The notes under the pieces: generated by a model
Databases searched by the model: none
Told to the model about the DNA's origin: nothing
The model's input: the letters and a program-made list of their open reading frames with translations, nothing else
Assembly (NCBI GenBank): GCA_949751835.1
Contig: CATKHK010000008.1
Span: 372,001 to 436,000, forward strand
Direction of reading: 5' to 3'
DNA length: 64,000 bases
DNA from: Blepharisma japonicum
Lineage: Eukaryota; Ciliophora; Heterotrichea; Heterotrichida; Blepharismidae
Program-made: the position numbers and the translations under genes
Part shown: positions 1 through 11,166 of the stretch, piece by piece
Layout: every line of letters starts with the position of its first letter
Numbering within the stretch: the first letter of the stretch is position 1

Positions 1-735
1 CATTATGTGAATATGCCTAATTTAATATTTTTCAATGCAATAGTATTTATTTACTGGTCTCAATCACTCGTATTAATTTGCATCCTGGCAATTCTAAATA
101 ATTACTATTTTTTAACTATTGAATATGCAAGCTACAATTGCTTTTATTATTTTTTATTTTTATTGACAATATTTGTATACATATATTTCAATCATAAAGC
201 TTGGAGACAATACTCAGATCTCTGAATGTTGATAAAATATATTCGCACCCTTTTGCTTATTTTTGATTTTGTCGGCTTTATTTCCCAATTGTGTGGCTAT
301 AACCTTAAAATTGCTGATTTGGCATTGTGGCTGTTTTTAAAGATAAGCGAACTTATAGCTCAAGTATTGATTTTATGATTTTATTCAACAATTATAAAAT
401 ACGCAACACTTATTTTGGATGGCTATTTGTCAAATTATAATGTTAGATTTCATCGAACTTCTTGGTTCAAAGATAATCTATTGGGGACTGCAGGGATGTA
501 TGTTGTGATAGCTTTATCTATTGTAACAATGTTTTTAACACAAATTGAAGTTGGAGAATTCATCGAAAATCCTGTTTATTTAAAGGAAGGATTGTACTTC
601 TTAGGATCTGCTCATATTGGTTTAATTTTGCATTATCCTAATAGCGTAGCCGAGGATAAATTTATAGTCTTGAATACATGTGGAGTTTATCTACCAATTT
701 TAATTGTTAGAAATGTATGGAATTGCTTTGTTTAA
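1..735 (+). CDS. Multi-pass membrane protein, 3' part only
   Basis: Partial gene: the frame is open at the left edge and ends at TAA 733-735. In-frame TGA codons at 223-225 and near 376 are read as Trp, giving about 244 residues. The sequence is strongly hydrophobic, with about six candidate transmembrane segments. Examples are the stretches around residues 5-30, 45-60 and 160-180, the last containing MYVVIALSIVTMF. Short polar loops separate them. I see no channel, transporter or enzyme motif, so no function is assigned. The length of the missing 5' part is unknown. It could be the C-terminal end of a larger transporter or receptor. Confidence 0.55.
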
Positions 736-1224
736 AATAATAAATCAATCATAAAAAATTTATATTTTTAAAAAATTAACTTTCAAATTAAATCATTGAA
801 TAATAAAATAAGAAGGTAATAAAAGACCTTATATTTATCATATTAGGAAAAATTGAATTTTATGTTAATTTAGCTTTGAATATTTTATCAATATTTTAAT
901 AATAGTTAAAGAAAAAAGACAATAGAAAATGCATTTATCATAAAAGGGGCTATTAATTATTCCAGCTACTCATTTTGAATTAATTATGCACTAATATGAT
1001 TTTATAAAGGATGATGACTTTGCAATTTTAAAGCGTTAATAATTTATTTTCCTCTATTTCTACCAGATTATAGCACTTTTAATTTGAATTGAAAAACTAT
1101 CTCTACTATTAATTAATAAGTGCTTTTATAATTTTTTCCTAAAATTATTATTTACAAGATTTCCTAGCAAGATAATTTTTATTGAAGGAATTGCAATTTT
1201 CTATTTAATTGAATGCTGTTAAAA
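736..1224. other. AT-rich spacer
   Basis: Convergent spacer between the 3' ends of the membrane-protein gene and the small basic-protein gene. It is AT-rich with frequent TAA/TAG in all frames. I see no gene, RNA or repeat. Confidence 0.6.
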
Positions 1225-1878
1225 TTATATGAAGCCTAAGTTTTTATTTAAAATAGCATTTGTTGGAGTTTTATTTCTTCCTAAAATTCCTACAACTGAC
1301 TTCTTCCTGTTCCTTAAAGGAGAACTATCAATTTTTTCATATGTCAATTCTTTAGCCTTTTTATAAAAATAATGATCAATATATTGTATATCTTGGAATT
1401 GCTGATTAAGATCTCCTTTCAACTTTCCAACAGATGCAAATTCTGATAGTTGCTTTAGTTTAGGAAGAGATCTTTTATTGCCTCCTAATCTGGGGCTATC
1501 GTATACAACTCTATCCTTTTTTAATTTTATTTTGTCATCTGCAAATAATTCTCTATATTTCTTGATCTTTGATTGGAACTTTTTTTCATCATCTGTTAAA
1601 TCACCTTTTCTGCTCTGGCTATTTGAAGATAAGCTTTCTTTTAAAAATAATCTTAAATCGAGGTCTGCTATGGTTTTTATTAGCGCTTTATTAGATTTGT
1701 GTGGTGATTTAGAATTTCGTCTTTTTTGGTAGTTTGGGAGATCTTCTAGGAGATATGAGGGGATTGAAGCATTTTTAAAGGTTTTGGATAATTTGGGCGG
1801 AGTCTTAGATAGAGAGCTCTTTCGAATCAAATTATCGATAATTCCATCAGGAATATCTCTTACTTTGCTTGCACTCAT
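1225..1878 (-). CDS. Small basic hypothetical protein, 217 aa
   Basis: Complete frame from ATG (1876-1878) to TAA (1225-1227), without any TGA. The protein is rich in Lys, Arg and Ser, with many Ser-Pro/Thr-Pro pairs (for example KTPPK, NSKSPHKS, YDSPR, SSPLRNRKK). This suggests a largely disordered, phosphorylation-prone or nucleic-acid/cytoskeleton-binding protein. No recognised domain, signal peptide or membrane segment is visible. The frame is far longer than expected by chance at this AT content and its composition is protein-like, so I think it is real. Its function is unknown. Confidence 0.6.
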   Translation of the reverse strand: MSASKVRDIPDGIIDNLIRKSSLSKTPPKLSKTFKNASIPSYLLEDLPNYQKRRNSKSPHKSNKALIKTIADLDLRLFLKESLSSNSQSRKGDLTDDEKKFQSKIKKYRELFADDKIKLKKDRVVYDSPRLGGNKRSLPKLKQLSEFASVGKLKGDLNQQFQDIQYIDHYFYKKAKELTYEKIDSSPLRNRKKSVVGILGRNKTPTNAILNKNLGFI

Positions 1879-2686
1879 GGCTTATTCGATAAATATTATT
1901 TTACTTCTAAATTAAATTTGATTTAAAATATATAAGCTCATTATTAAATTATAAATATCAATTACGAAATTAAATTACACAAAAATTGCTTAAAAAACTA
2001 TACTTTAATTTTTTTTCATGCTTTATTGTTGCTGTTTATGTACTCTGCAATAATGCAGGCACATGAAATTGTGAGATATACATTGCTAAATGCTGAACAT
2101 TTAATAACGCATAAAGCATTTCAAATGAATAATGATCGATGCAGAATGCAATTGCATTCGAACTGTATTTTATTTTGAATATTTATTTTCAATTTCTTTC
2201 TCCAATTTTTCCACTCATAGTTATACCTCTGCATAAAGTAAATTCCTATTTAATGATTGCTGATATATGATTATGAATATGAATTTTTCACACAATTTGA
2301 ATATTTAAGACCTCATCTTGGATTTTATTAATATAAAAGAACTTAAAACAATTCTGATGCTTTGATACTCATCTATTCTGCAGTCAGTGCTTTCATATGT
2401 AAGCTTAATTAATCATAGTAAATAAGAATAGCATAATAAATCTGTCTAGTTTAGTAAGATTGAATTTGTGGAAAATTTTAAAATTTAATGCCATTGGCAA
2501 AGTCTGTTGGAAGCTCCATAATTCAATTCTTAATAAGCTCTCTATAAGTTTGTCTAATTCTAGATCATGCCATTATTTTGCATCATTTCTGTAAATTCTG
2601 TTGCTCCTAAGTAGCATTTTCCATGATAGCAAATATGAAATTAAGGTAGAAAGTGAAAATAAATTTTGAAAGAAAAGACGATTTAT
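1879..2686. other. AT-rich spacer
   Basis: Lies between the divergent start of the basic-protein gene and the 3' end of the first PH-kinase. A run of about 55 TGA-open codons on the minus strand (roughly 2,430-2,590) resembles no family and is within chance expectation. Nothing else was seen. Confidence 0.5.
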
Positions 2687-3994
2687 TTATATTTTAACAA
2701 TACCCTTTATATCATTGCATTTGTTTACATTGGAAAGACGTCTTGGTTTCTGATCTTCATTAATTGCTAAATTATGATTAAGAGAAATTTCGTGGACTGA
2801 GGAGCGAGAACTCCTTCCGGAAGACAAATCCAAAGAAAACCAGTCAAACTCAAGGCTTTGTTTAGCTGTCAGCCTCGCTCTGGGAACTGGTTCTGTTACG
2901 TTTAAAATCACGCTGATAAACTCTTTAGATGCTGCCCTTCACTCAAAATCATAAAAATGGACGTGGCATTCCCTATTTTTTAAAAGAATCTCATCAACGC
3001 TAGTGCCAAAGAAAGGCATTTTCCCACAGAAAAGTATGTATAATACCACGCCTATACTGAACACGTCTGCTTTTGTGTCATATACTTCTTTTCTAAGTAT
3101 TTCTGGGGCAATATAGCCAGGTGATCCGCATCTTAAACTTAAATTTTCTTTGCAATAATCGGCAATTCCAAAGTCAGCTAATTTGAATTCATAGTCGTTT
3201 AACTTAGAACTAAGAAGGATGTTTTCTAGCTTGATGTCTCTGTGAACGATATGCATTGAATCGAGGTAGCAAAGAACACCAAAAAATTTTATTGCAAATG
3301 CTCTAATGATCGCCTCAGAAAATTTCTTTTTTCGATTTATCCTCTCATATAAATTGCCACCTTCTAAATAGTCAAGAACTAAGCAAATTTCAGAGTCGCT
3401 TTCATAAACGTTGTAAAGCTTAACAATATTTGGATGGTCAAGCTTTCTCATGATATCAATCTCTCTGACTATAGACTTAATTCCGTTAGTCATTGTACTA
3501 ATTCTTGATTTTTGGATGCGTTTCACTGCAAATTTTTGGCAATTTTCTTTACTTTCAGCAAGAAAAACAGAAGCATAATTTCCTTTTCCGATTTCTCGAA
3601 TAAATACGAAATCGTCCTCAATATCGGACATGATCCCCACCTTAGCCAGATGTCCAAGTCAGACATCTAATGATTCCTGATTGTCTACATAAAAATCTCT
3701 ATAGCAATCTTTGTGCCCAACTCTGAATCCAAAGAAGCTATTTACATAATTTTCCTCTATAAATGGTTCAATTGGTTTTCAATTGACATTGGTCATCTTT
3801 TTTACCTTATGAGACCCTATCATTGATTTCAATAAAAACGAGTCAGTCAGTTGGTACTTTCTCTCTTTCAACTCCCCATTTTTTGACAGCTCAAACAGAC
3901 GGCCATTGTACAATACAGTATTATTCGAAGGCAAGTAAGGTTGCCAAAATTTGGCTGAGTTCTGTTGCAGTTCCTTGTCAGTATCACAAAACAT
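2687..3994 (-). CDS. PH-like domain + CAMK-like protein kinase (copy 1)
   Basis: Ser/Thr protein kinase, 435 aa, with three TGA codons read as Trp, one of them at 3779-3781. Residues 1-120 form a PH-like module: strands around YNGRLFEL, then NVNWKP, GFRVGHKDCYRDFYV, and a C-terminal helix carrying the typical Trp (DVWLGHL). The hinge GIMSDIEDDF leads into the kinase domain. That has a Gly loop (GKGNYASV), Lys in FAVKRI, HRDIKLEN, ADFG and CGSPGYIAPE. All catalytic residues are present, so it should be active. Family members 2-7 in this window share this layout. PH domains commonly bind phosphoinositides, so membrane recruitment is likely but inferred. The C-terminal tail is short and Ser-rich. 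The start ATG at 3992 matches the N-termini of the paralogues. Confidence 0.88.
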
Positions 3995-5912
3995 TTATTA
4001 TTATTATATTTAATCGAAACTGCTCCATAAATCTTAGTGATAAATAAATTTTATTTTATTATTTGTATAACTTAAACGCTAGCTGTGTTGAATTGATATT
4101 GGCTTTGGATTTAATTTCTTTTGTAGCATAAATTAATTTTATAATGAACTTTAAAGGTTTCAAATTAAAAGCTCTGGTTTTAAAATTTTCTCGAATTAGA
4201 GAAAATTTTTTGATTCTTTTACATGCAATCGGGAAGAAATATTTTTTAAATTTTATTTGACTGTTGATCATAAAGAGATATTTGAATTTTCCTTTAATCG
4301 AGAACTGGAACGCTGATTCAATATGGAATAGAATTCAGAATAGAGAATAAAAAATATGAAGTATAAATTTTATTAATTTGTATGAGTAGTTATGTTTTTT
4401 TTTTGGAAAACTGAAATAGAGATTTCATTAATTAGAAATTAAAGAATTATTGTGAAAATATTCTTCAAGCTCTTCCACAAAAGATATTGAGAGATTTGCT
4501 TCTTATTAGACTTTTTTATTTCTTTATGCTTTATGATTATTAAATTGAATCCTTATAATTTTTGTAATATGTCTAGCAATAATTTTTAAGGATCGCATTT
4601 TATTAGGTATATTTAATTTTTTACTATATAAAATATTATAATTTAACCATCTTTATTTTGAGATACAGTCATCAGAATTTGCTTTTCTATAAGAAAAAAA
4701 GCATCTGATCTAGCTAATTAGTCGAAATTATTTATTTCTTTCACATTAATACTTAATATAATTTTATCAGAAATTTTTGTAATCTTATCTTAAAAGAAAA
4801 TCTTTTCAGAAAAAACCAAAAATGAAGCCATATGTCACTTGATCTGAAAATTTTAACAGTGTGACCGTTACTCCAAAAATTTTATAAGATAAGCATGATC
4901 AAAAATTTTATCAAATTTCCTGAGCAACAGTCATGTCATAAAAGCATTCTGATCAAAAATTATCCACCCAAAGATGAATAAATCAATTTAAATATTATAT
5001 CTATCAACTTGTCTAATTTTGTTGGCAAAACTTTTAATATGAAAATTTCAAAAAAGATAAAATATGATTTTTAATTTTACTCTCCGTATCTTTGATTAAA
5101 TCTCGTTATATTTTTCGATCAAAAGATGAGATTTAAAAATACTTGTAATTTTTATTGGCTTTTCGTAAGGACAGGCAAGAATTAGCAATAGAAATAAATT
5201 TATAATATGATAGCTTGATTTAATTAAAATTTGTATTAAAGTTACTTATATCAATGAAAATTGAAAAAGATTGAATTAATTTATTACTGCTTCAAAGTTT
5301 AATCCTAATATGCTGATATCTATATAATTGACCATATTAATATAAGAAATATTATGAAAATTAAGAATCAAAGTACTAAACATTATATGAATGATCTAAG
5401 CTTTCTCAATGATCTAATAATTGCCATTTTACAAAGTCAAGCTGGTCTAATCAAAATTAAAGATTTTTTACAACTTAATTTATTCAAAAATTAAAGCATT
5501 TAAATTTAGAATTAATTATATGCTATTAAAAATATGATAGGATGATAGATTACACTTATAGGAATTAAAAGAGGATTATTCATGCCCTCTAAAAATCGAG
5601 CTCTATAGCTTCACACTCATATACTATCGCCATTTCCAGGGTATAAAAATGCTCCTTTAGAAATATGATCTGATATTCCATTGAGTGAAAAGCCAGGCAA
5701 TCAAAAAATCAAATCCACCTATGCTTCGAGTCCATCTAGCCCTCGACCAGGATAATTCACTTGCATTAGAGGTCGGGCAAGCCTTCACCAAAAATGACAT
5801 GCAATAAAAATATATAAAGCATTTAAAACGCAAATTATAATTCTTAATTCAGCTAAAATTATCCTCAAAAAGTATTAATATAATCTTAATCAAGTTTAAT
5901 CGCTCTAAAGCT
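3995..5912. other. Long AT-rich spacer with a GC-richer island
   Basis: About 1.9 kb separating the start of PH-kinase copy 1 from the 3' end of a CDPK gene. A 70-codon minus frame at 4059-4271 has no recognisable features and is probably chance. The only distinct part is the less AT-rich stretch near 5,575-5,800, listed separately. Confidence 0.5.
5575..5800. other. Composition island, possible gene relic or ncRNA
   Basis: About 225 bp, clearly richer in G and C than its flanks. With TGA as Trp, the minus strand holds two long runs in one frame, interrupted by one TAG. They read protein-like (for example LPGFSLNGISDHISKGAFLY). The plus strand also has a run of about 40 codons rich in Pro and Ser. 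I recognise no family. Alternatives are a decayed gene, a non-coding RNA gene or a repeat copy. No start codon and splice site combination gives a clean gene. Confidence 0.3.
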
Positions 5913-7340
5913 TTACATTTTGAGCAATCTTGCAAACTCATCATATCCAATTTTTGATCCTGGCTCCTTTCCAAACTCTTTCATTATGTTTTTTAAATCT
6001 TGCTCTTTTAACGCATGTCCAGATCTGGAAAATGCTCTTTCTATATCAATTGTCGTGATATATCCTTTTCTATCCACATCAAAATGAAGAAATGTAAGTC
6101 ACAGCTCTTCTTGCTGTATATGATGTTTTGAATAGTAAGTTGCAGCTAGAAACTCAGAATAATTAATTTTTCCATTTTTGTCCAAGTCAAGCGATTTAAT
6201 AATTTCTTTGATTTCATTCCGAGCAGTAATCGAATAATCTGTATTTTTCAAAGAACTTAACAATAGTTTCAGTGAAATACTACCGTTATTTTCCTCATCT
6301 AAATCGTTGAATAATGTATTCATGCTCTTAATTTCATTTAAACTTAAATATTTTACCAAAATATTCATGGCTTCTTTTTTAAATGCAGATATCTTGCTAT
6401 ATTCTTTCAATGCATCAACAGTAAATTGGTTCATAATAATTCTTGGCTTTGGCTGTGAGTTAAACCAAGGATGGTCCAAAGCTTCGCTTGCTGAAAACCT
6501 ATCTGAAGGATTCATACACAATAAATGTGATAACAAGTTTTTTGCTTCTTGAGAAATATTTTCTCAAATAGGTTCAGTAAATTCAGGAGCGCCATTTAAA
6601 ATTTGATGGTAAGTCTCACAATCAAATTTGGATCAAAATGGTAATTTTCCAGAAAGCATGACGAACATGATAACCCCAACACTTCACATGTCGCATTTAA
6701 AATTGTAAGCGCCTTTTATCATTTCAGGCGCTAAATAATAAACTGTTCCAACTGCTTTATGCATTGACATCCTTCTGTTTCTGAATTTCGAAGATAGGCC
6801 AAAATCTACAAGTTTTAAGGCTGCATTATCATCTTCACTTTCAAAGAGAAAATTTTCAGGCTTTAAATCTCTATGAATTATATTATTATTGTGAAGGTGA
6901 TTTATAGCTAGCAGCATTTGTCTGAGTATGATTTTGCTTTTATTTTCGTCAATGTGATCATTTTTAGTCATCATTCGCAACAGGTCTCCACCAGTGCATA
7001 GTTCCATGGCTACATATATATATTTTTCATCTTCATAGGCCTCAAAAAATCTTATGATGTTGGGGTGATCTACTCTTTTGAGGATTTCTATTTCTTGCTT
7101 TAACGAAATTATTCTATCTTCAACCAAATCTTTCAAAATAAACTTCATGGCCGCTTTTTCTTCTGACCCAATAACTTGGACTTCTTTTACAACTCCAAAA
7201 TGTCCAGTACCTAGTATTCTACCTAATTTATATATAGATCGTATTGGAATGTTTCGAATTGTGGAGGACAAACCTTCATTAAGACATAGAAGAGTATTTT
7301 CCTCTTTCACAGCGTTTTGTTTGCGAAGACAAACTCCCAT
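5913..7340 (-). CDS. Calcium-dependent protein kinase (CDPK-like), 475 aa
   Basis: CAMK-group kinase with a CDPK layout: kinase domain (about residues 35-300), junction segment (NQFTVDALKEYSKISAFKKE), then four EF-hand positions. It has the catalytic HRDLKPEN and DFG motifs. The N-terminus MGVC fits myristoylation at Gly2 and palmitoylation at Cys4, hence membrane attachment. Four Trp are written TGA (in CDMW, PFW, PIW and EELW). The second CDPK in the window has TGG at three of these sites. EF-hand 2 (DLDKNGKINYSE) is canonical and EF-hand 3 nearly so (DVDRKGYITTID). Hands 1 and 4 look degenerate. It should phosphorylate targets in response to Ca2+, possibly with fewer bound ions than usual. 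Confidence 0.9.
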
Positions 7341-8515
7341 TTATAATGTTTATAAATGCATTCGCTTTATTCAAGAGATGTACATTACTGGCCTGAAAAC
7401 AAAAATTTATATAGATTAATTGAATTTTAGTTTAACTTAGAATGCTAATTATTTAACTCAATATTTTTGCATGCTATATGCTTTATAATGTGCTTGAATA
7501 CGGCTTATACCCTGATTTAAATAACCAGTTCTAGAATATTTTTTTATTCTAAATTTCTAATCTCTATAATGCAAGCATTGATTAATGAATTGCTTAAATA
7601 ATTAACAATTATCTAATATCTAATAAATAATTAAGCTTCTAGTTCCAGCTTGCCAGCTTAAATTAAATTATAAAGGGCTGTTTTATTTTGTATTTAAAAT
7701 TGATAATAAAGCTGATTAAACTTTTTTTTTCTTTTAGAGAATTAGCCCTAATAAATTGTTTAGTGATATTTATTCGATGTCGTAGATGTAAATAACTACT
7801 TTTTATATCATTTATTTGCTTTATTATAATGCAAACTGCATTAAAATTCCATTAGTTAAGCTTTATAGAAATAAACTTTATTGAGGTAATTAATTGTTAA
7901 AAATTCAAATAGGTAAGGCGATTAAGCAAGATCACTTTTTTTTTTAGGCATAATTCTGACCATTTTAAAAACAAAAATATTAAGTGCATAAAATGAAAGA
8001 GTATGGGCTATAATAATTTATTTAAGTTTCCAATAAACAAATATTTGAAAGAACTGAGCTTAGAAAACTCGATAGATAAAATAATCAAATTTATTCATCT
8101 TTATAAATCTATATTTTGAACCGGACTAGGCTTTTATCAAATTAAGAAGTAGAGATTATGTAATTTTTATTAAATTTTAATGGAAGGCTATTTGATTGTA
8201 ATGCCTAAAGATCTATAATGAGTTTGCTTAGAATTGCAGGGTGAAAAAGCTAGATATAGCATCAATGTATTTTACTTCCATTTTGACCTCAAATTTCGAA
8301 ATAGCCAGCCTACCCAGTTAAAAATTATTCAAATATCCTTATTGAAAATTTTGTCAGTAACTTTTTAAGAGTGGTAGCAACATCTTTTCAACTTATTTGC
8401 CTGACAAAAAACTTTTTAATTTATAAACCACATCCTGATCATATATAATTTAATTTATTTTCTTATGATTTCTAATTCTTTTTATCCTATTTTTCATGGT
8501 TTTAATAAACTTAAT
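7341..8515. other. Divergent AT-rich spacer
   Basis: Upstream of both the CDPK (minus) and PH-kinase copy 2 (plus), so both promoters should lie here. No recognisable element or gene was found. Poly-T tracts near 7,720 and 7,940 are the only notable runs. Confidence 0.5.
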
Positions 8516-9895
8516 ATGATCCAATCCATATTTGAGGACGAAGACAGCCAGGTCTGCGATAAGAATAAATTTTGGATGAATTGTGATAGCATCTCATCCG
8601 CACCATTATATGAAGGAATTCTTATAGAGCGTACCAAAAAAGGCCTGGTCTCAAATCTATACATATTATCAGCATCATCATTATTTAAAGCTAACCAAGA
8701 AACGTTTATTGTGACCAAATTCACAATTTTGAAGTGAAAAATAATTCAAATTTTGGTGGACGGAAGTGAAAAGGACAAGAATTACGGCTTCAGGATAGGC
8801 CATTTAGGGCTTTATCGAGACTTTTATGCCCAAAATGAAGATGACTTAAACAACTGGATAGCACAGCTGTCTAGTATAGGAATTATGACTGAAATAGAAA
8901 ACGATTACTGCATAATAGAAGAAATTGGAAAAGGGTCTTTTTCAACAGTTCAACTTGCAGTTGAAAAGGCGACTTCAAAAAAGTTTGCCATAAAGTGTAC
9001 AAGAAAATCAGATTTAGGAAAAAGAAAATATGGCTTTGAATATATGAGAAGCGAGATCGACATCATGAGGAAGTTAGATCATCCGAATATTCTTAAGCTA
9101 ATCAAAGTATATGAAGACCAAAATTCTGTATTTTTAGTTTTTGACTATATTGAAGGTGGTGATTTAAGGAGAAAAATAAGCTTGAAGAAAAAATTTCAAG
9201 AATATGAAGCAAAGCGATTAATTCAAAAATTGCTAAGAGTTATTGATTATCATGAGTCTTTGAACATTACCCATAGAGATATTAAACTAGAAAACATCCT
9301 TATGCTAGACCAGGAGGAAGATATAGATTTTAAACTTGCTGACTTTGGGTTGGCAATTGAAGCTTGTGGGGAGATAAAAGGAAGCTGCGGATCATTAGGA
9401 TATGCAGCTCCAGAGGTTTTAAGAGGAAAAATATATAATTCAAAAATAGACATTTTCAGCACTGGAATAATCCTCTATATGCTACTTTCAGGCCGTGCAC
9501 CTTTTCCAGGCAAAACCTCCAATGAAGTATTTTTAAAAAACAGAGAATGCAATATAAAATTCAAAGGAAAGAGGTGGTCAGAAATCTCCCCAGAAGCTAT
9601 TAATTTCATAAGAAAAATAACTTCATACGACCCAGATCTAAGACCAAGCGCAAAAATTGCCCTTCAAGATGAGTGGTTTGAAATGGGAAAAGACCAAAAT
9701 GATAATGAAAAATATGATAAAGATTTTTCAGATAAGCTCAATAAATTACAGATAAATCAATACTTTACTGAAAGCATCAAAGAAAACGCTGGAAATATCC
9801 TGACGAAAATAAACCAAGAATATTCTCCAGCTAAGCAGCTTATTATATTATACATAGCAAACTTTACAGCTGTAAAGGAACGATTTAAAGAATAA
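8516..9895 (+). CDS. PH-like domain + CAMK-like protein kinase (copy 2)
   Basis: 459 aa, ending at TAA 9893-9895. I chose the ATG at 8516 because the following residues (MIQSIFEDED) align with the N-termini of copies 3, 4 and 5. An in-frame ATG at 8465 would add 17 residues. The PH-like part (about 1-122) includes LYEGILIERTKKG, ILKWK with Trp as TGA 8735-8737, GFRIGHLGLYRDFY and NNWIAQL. The hinge is GIMTEIENDY. The kinase has GKGSFSTV, FAIKCT, HRDIKLEN, ADFGLA and CGSLGYAAPE, so it looks active. The C-terminal extension of about 70 residues has no known motif. It converges on the Obg gene with only 34 bp between stop codons, a typical ciliate macronuclear spacing. Confidence 0.88.
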
Positions 9896-9929
9896 ATCAG
9901 TAATTTAAATCCACTAAATCACGTATTAT

Positions 9930-11078
9930 TTAAAGTTGTGTGTCTCTTAAAATACTAATATTTAACTCTTTTACAGCTTCTTGGTAAGCGAGAATCTTTT
10001 TTTTGATTTCATTTACAAGTTCTCCTAGTCCAGTCCCATACTTCGCACTTATTTTAATTACTTTTCTCCCTAGCTGCTGTTCAAAAGGTGTAAGCTCATC
10101 TTTATTCTCTACAAGATCGACTTTATTTAAAATAATCAAGCAAGGTTTCTTAACTAATTTTTCATCATAAAGTTGTAGCTCACTATACAGTGTAACAAGA
10201 GTATTTCCAGGATCTTGGGTAATATCTAGCACATAAATCAGCATCTTTGTCCTTTGGATATGCTTTAAAAATTCATGGCCAAGACCTTTATTCTCACTGG
10301 CACCTTCAATCAGCCCCGGCATATCAGCTATACTAATTCGAAATCCATCAATGAACTCAAGATTTCCTACATATGGGTGAAGGGTGGTAAATGGATATGA
10401 GGCTATTTTTGGACAAGCCCTTGTAAGAGATGCAAGCAAAGAGGTTTTCCCTGCATTAGGAAATCCAACTAACCCTACATCTGCAATTAGTTTAAGCTCC
10501 AGTGAAATCACCTTCTTTTGACACTGGCCGCCTTTTTCTTTTTCAGTGACAGATGGGAAATCTTTATTTCCTTTTCCTCCAAGTCCTCCTTTGGCTACTA
10601 GAAATTTGTCAGGTTTATCAAAATTCCCAATAGTTCGATGCTGGCCTAAACTATTTACTTCTTTTACCAATGTGCCGATTGGGACTTTTATTGTGATGCT
10701 TTCCCCTTTTTTGCCATGACAATCCGCACCTTGTCCGTTCTCTCCATCTTCAGCCCTGAATTCTTTAGGAAGTCTAAGTGTTTTTATATCTCTGAGAGAT
10801 TCGATATAAACATCACCTCCTCTTCCTCCATTTCCTCCACATGGAAATTTTCCCCTGCTCCCCCTTGGCTTATAAAGTGCATAGCAGCCATCTCCACCTC
10901 TTCCTGATTGAACTTTTATAGTGATGTGATCGACAAAAGGTTTATCCAATTTCAAAACATTTTCAGATAGTTGCTCAAGATTTGTAATTGGAGCCTCAAT
11001 TTCACTTTCGGAGTCGCTAGAGCTAATTAATGGGAAAAATTTGCTTCCAAAGAATCTTCTAAATACTCTCAAAGCCAT
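9930..11078 (-). CDS. MTG2: Mitochondrial Obg-family GTPase (GTPBP5/MTG2-like)
   Basis: 382 aa. Residues 47-205 are the Gly-rich Obg fold (SGRGGDGC, GGNGGRGGDV, KGGLGGKGN). The G domain follows, with G1 GFPNAGKTS (about 205), G3 DMPG (about 252), G4 NKVD (about 318) and G5 SAK. The first residues MALRVFRRFFGSKFF look like an amphipathic, Arg-rich mitochondrial presequence, so this is probably the organellar form. Such proteins act in assembly or quality control of the mitochondrial large ribosomal subunit. It lacks the C-terminal OCT domain of some bacterial Obg proteins. The coding sequence contains no TGA. Confidence 0.93.
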   Translation of the reverse strand: MALRVFRRFFGSKFFPLISSSDSESEIEAPITNLEQLSENVLKLDKPFVDHITIKVQSGRGGDGCYALYKPRGSRGKFPCGGNGGRGGDVYIESLRDIKTLRLPKEFRAEDGENGQGADCHGKKGESITIKVPIGTLVKEVNSLGQHRTIGNFDKPDKFLVAKGGLGGKGNKDFPSVTEKEKGGQCQKKVISLELKLIADVGLVGFPNAGKTSLLASLTRACPKIASYPFTTLHPYVGNLEFIDGFRISIADMPGLIEGASENKGLGHEFLKHIQRTKMLIYVLDITQDPGNTLVTLYSELQLYDEKLVKKPCLIILNKVDLVENKDELTPFEQQLGRKVIKISAKYGTGLGELVNEIKKKILAYQEAVKELNISILRDTQL

Positions 11079-11166
11079 TTCTAAGAAAATGATGAGTTAG
11101 CTTAATATTTTAAAATATTTACTTGTCTTGATGAAAATTTAACTAATTCATCAGAGCTGCTGGTAG

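Noticed and set aside
4059-4271. 70-codon minus-strand frame in the spacer
   Set aside because: No motif, Lys/Ile/Phe-biased AT-rich composition and within chance length when only TAA and TAG stop.
5705-5745. TTCGAGTCC resembling a tRNA B box
   Set aside because: The flanking bases do not form a T-stem and no acceptor or anticodon arm fits.
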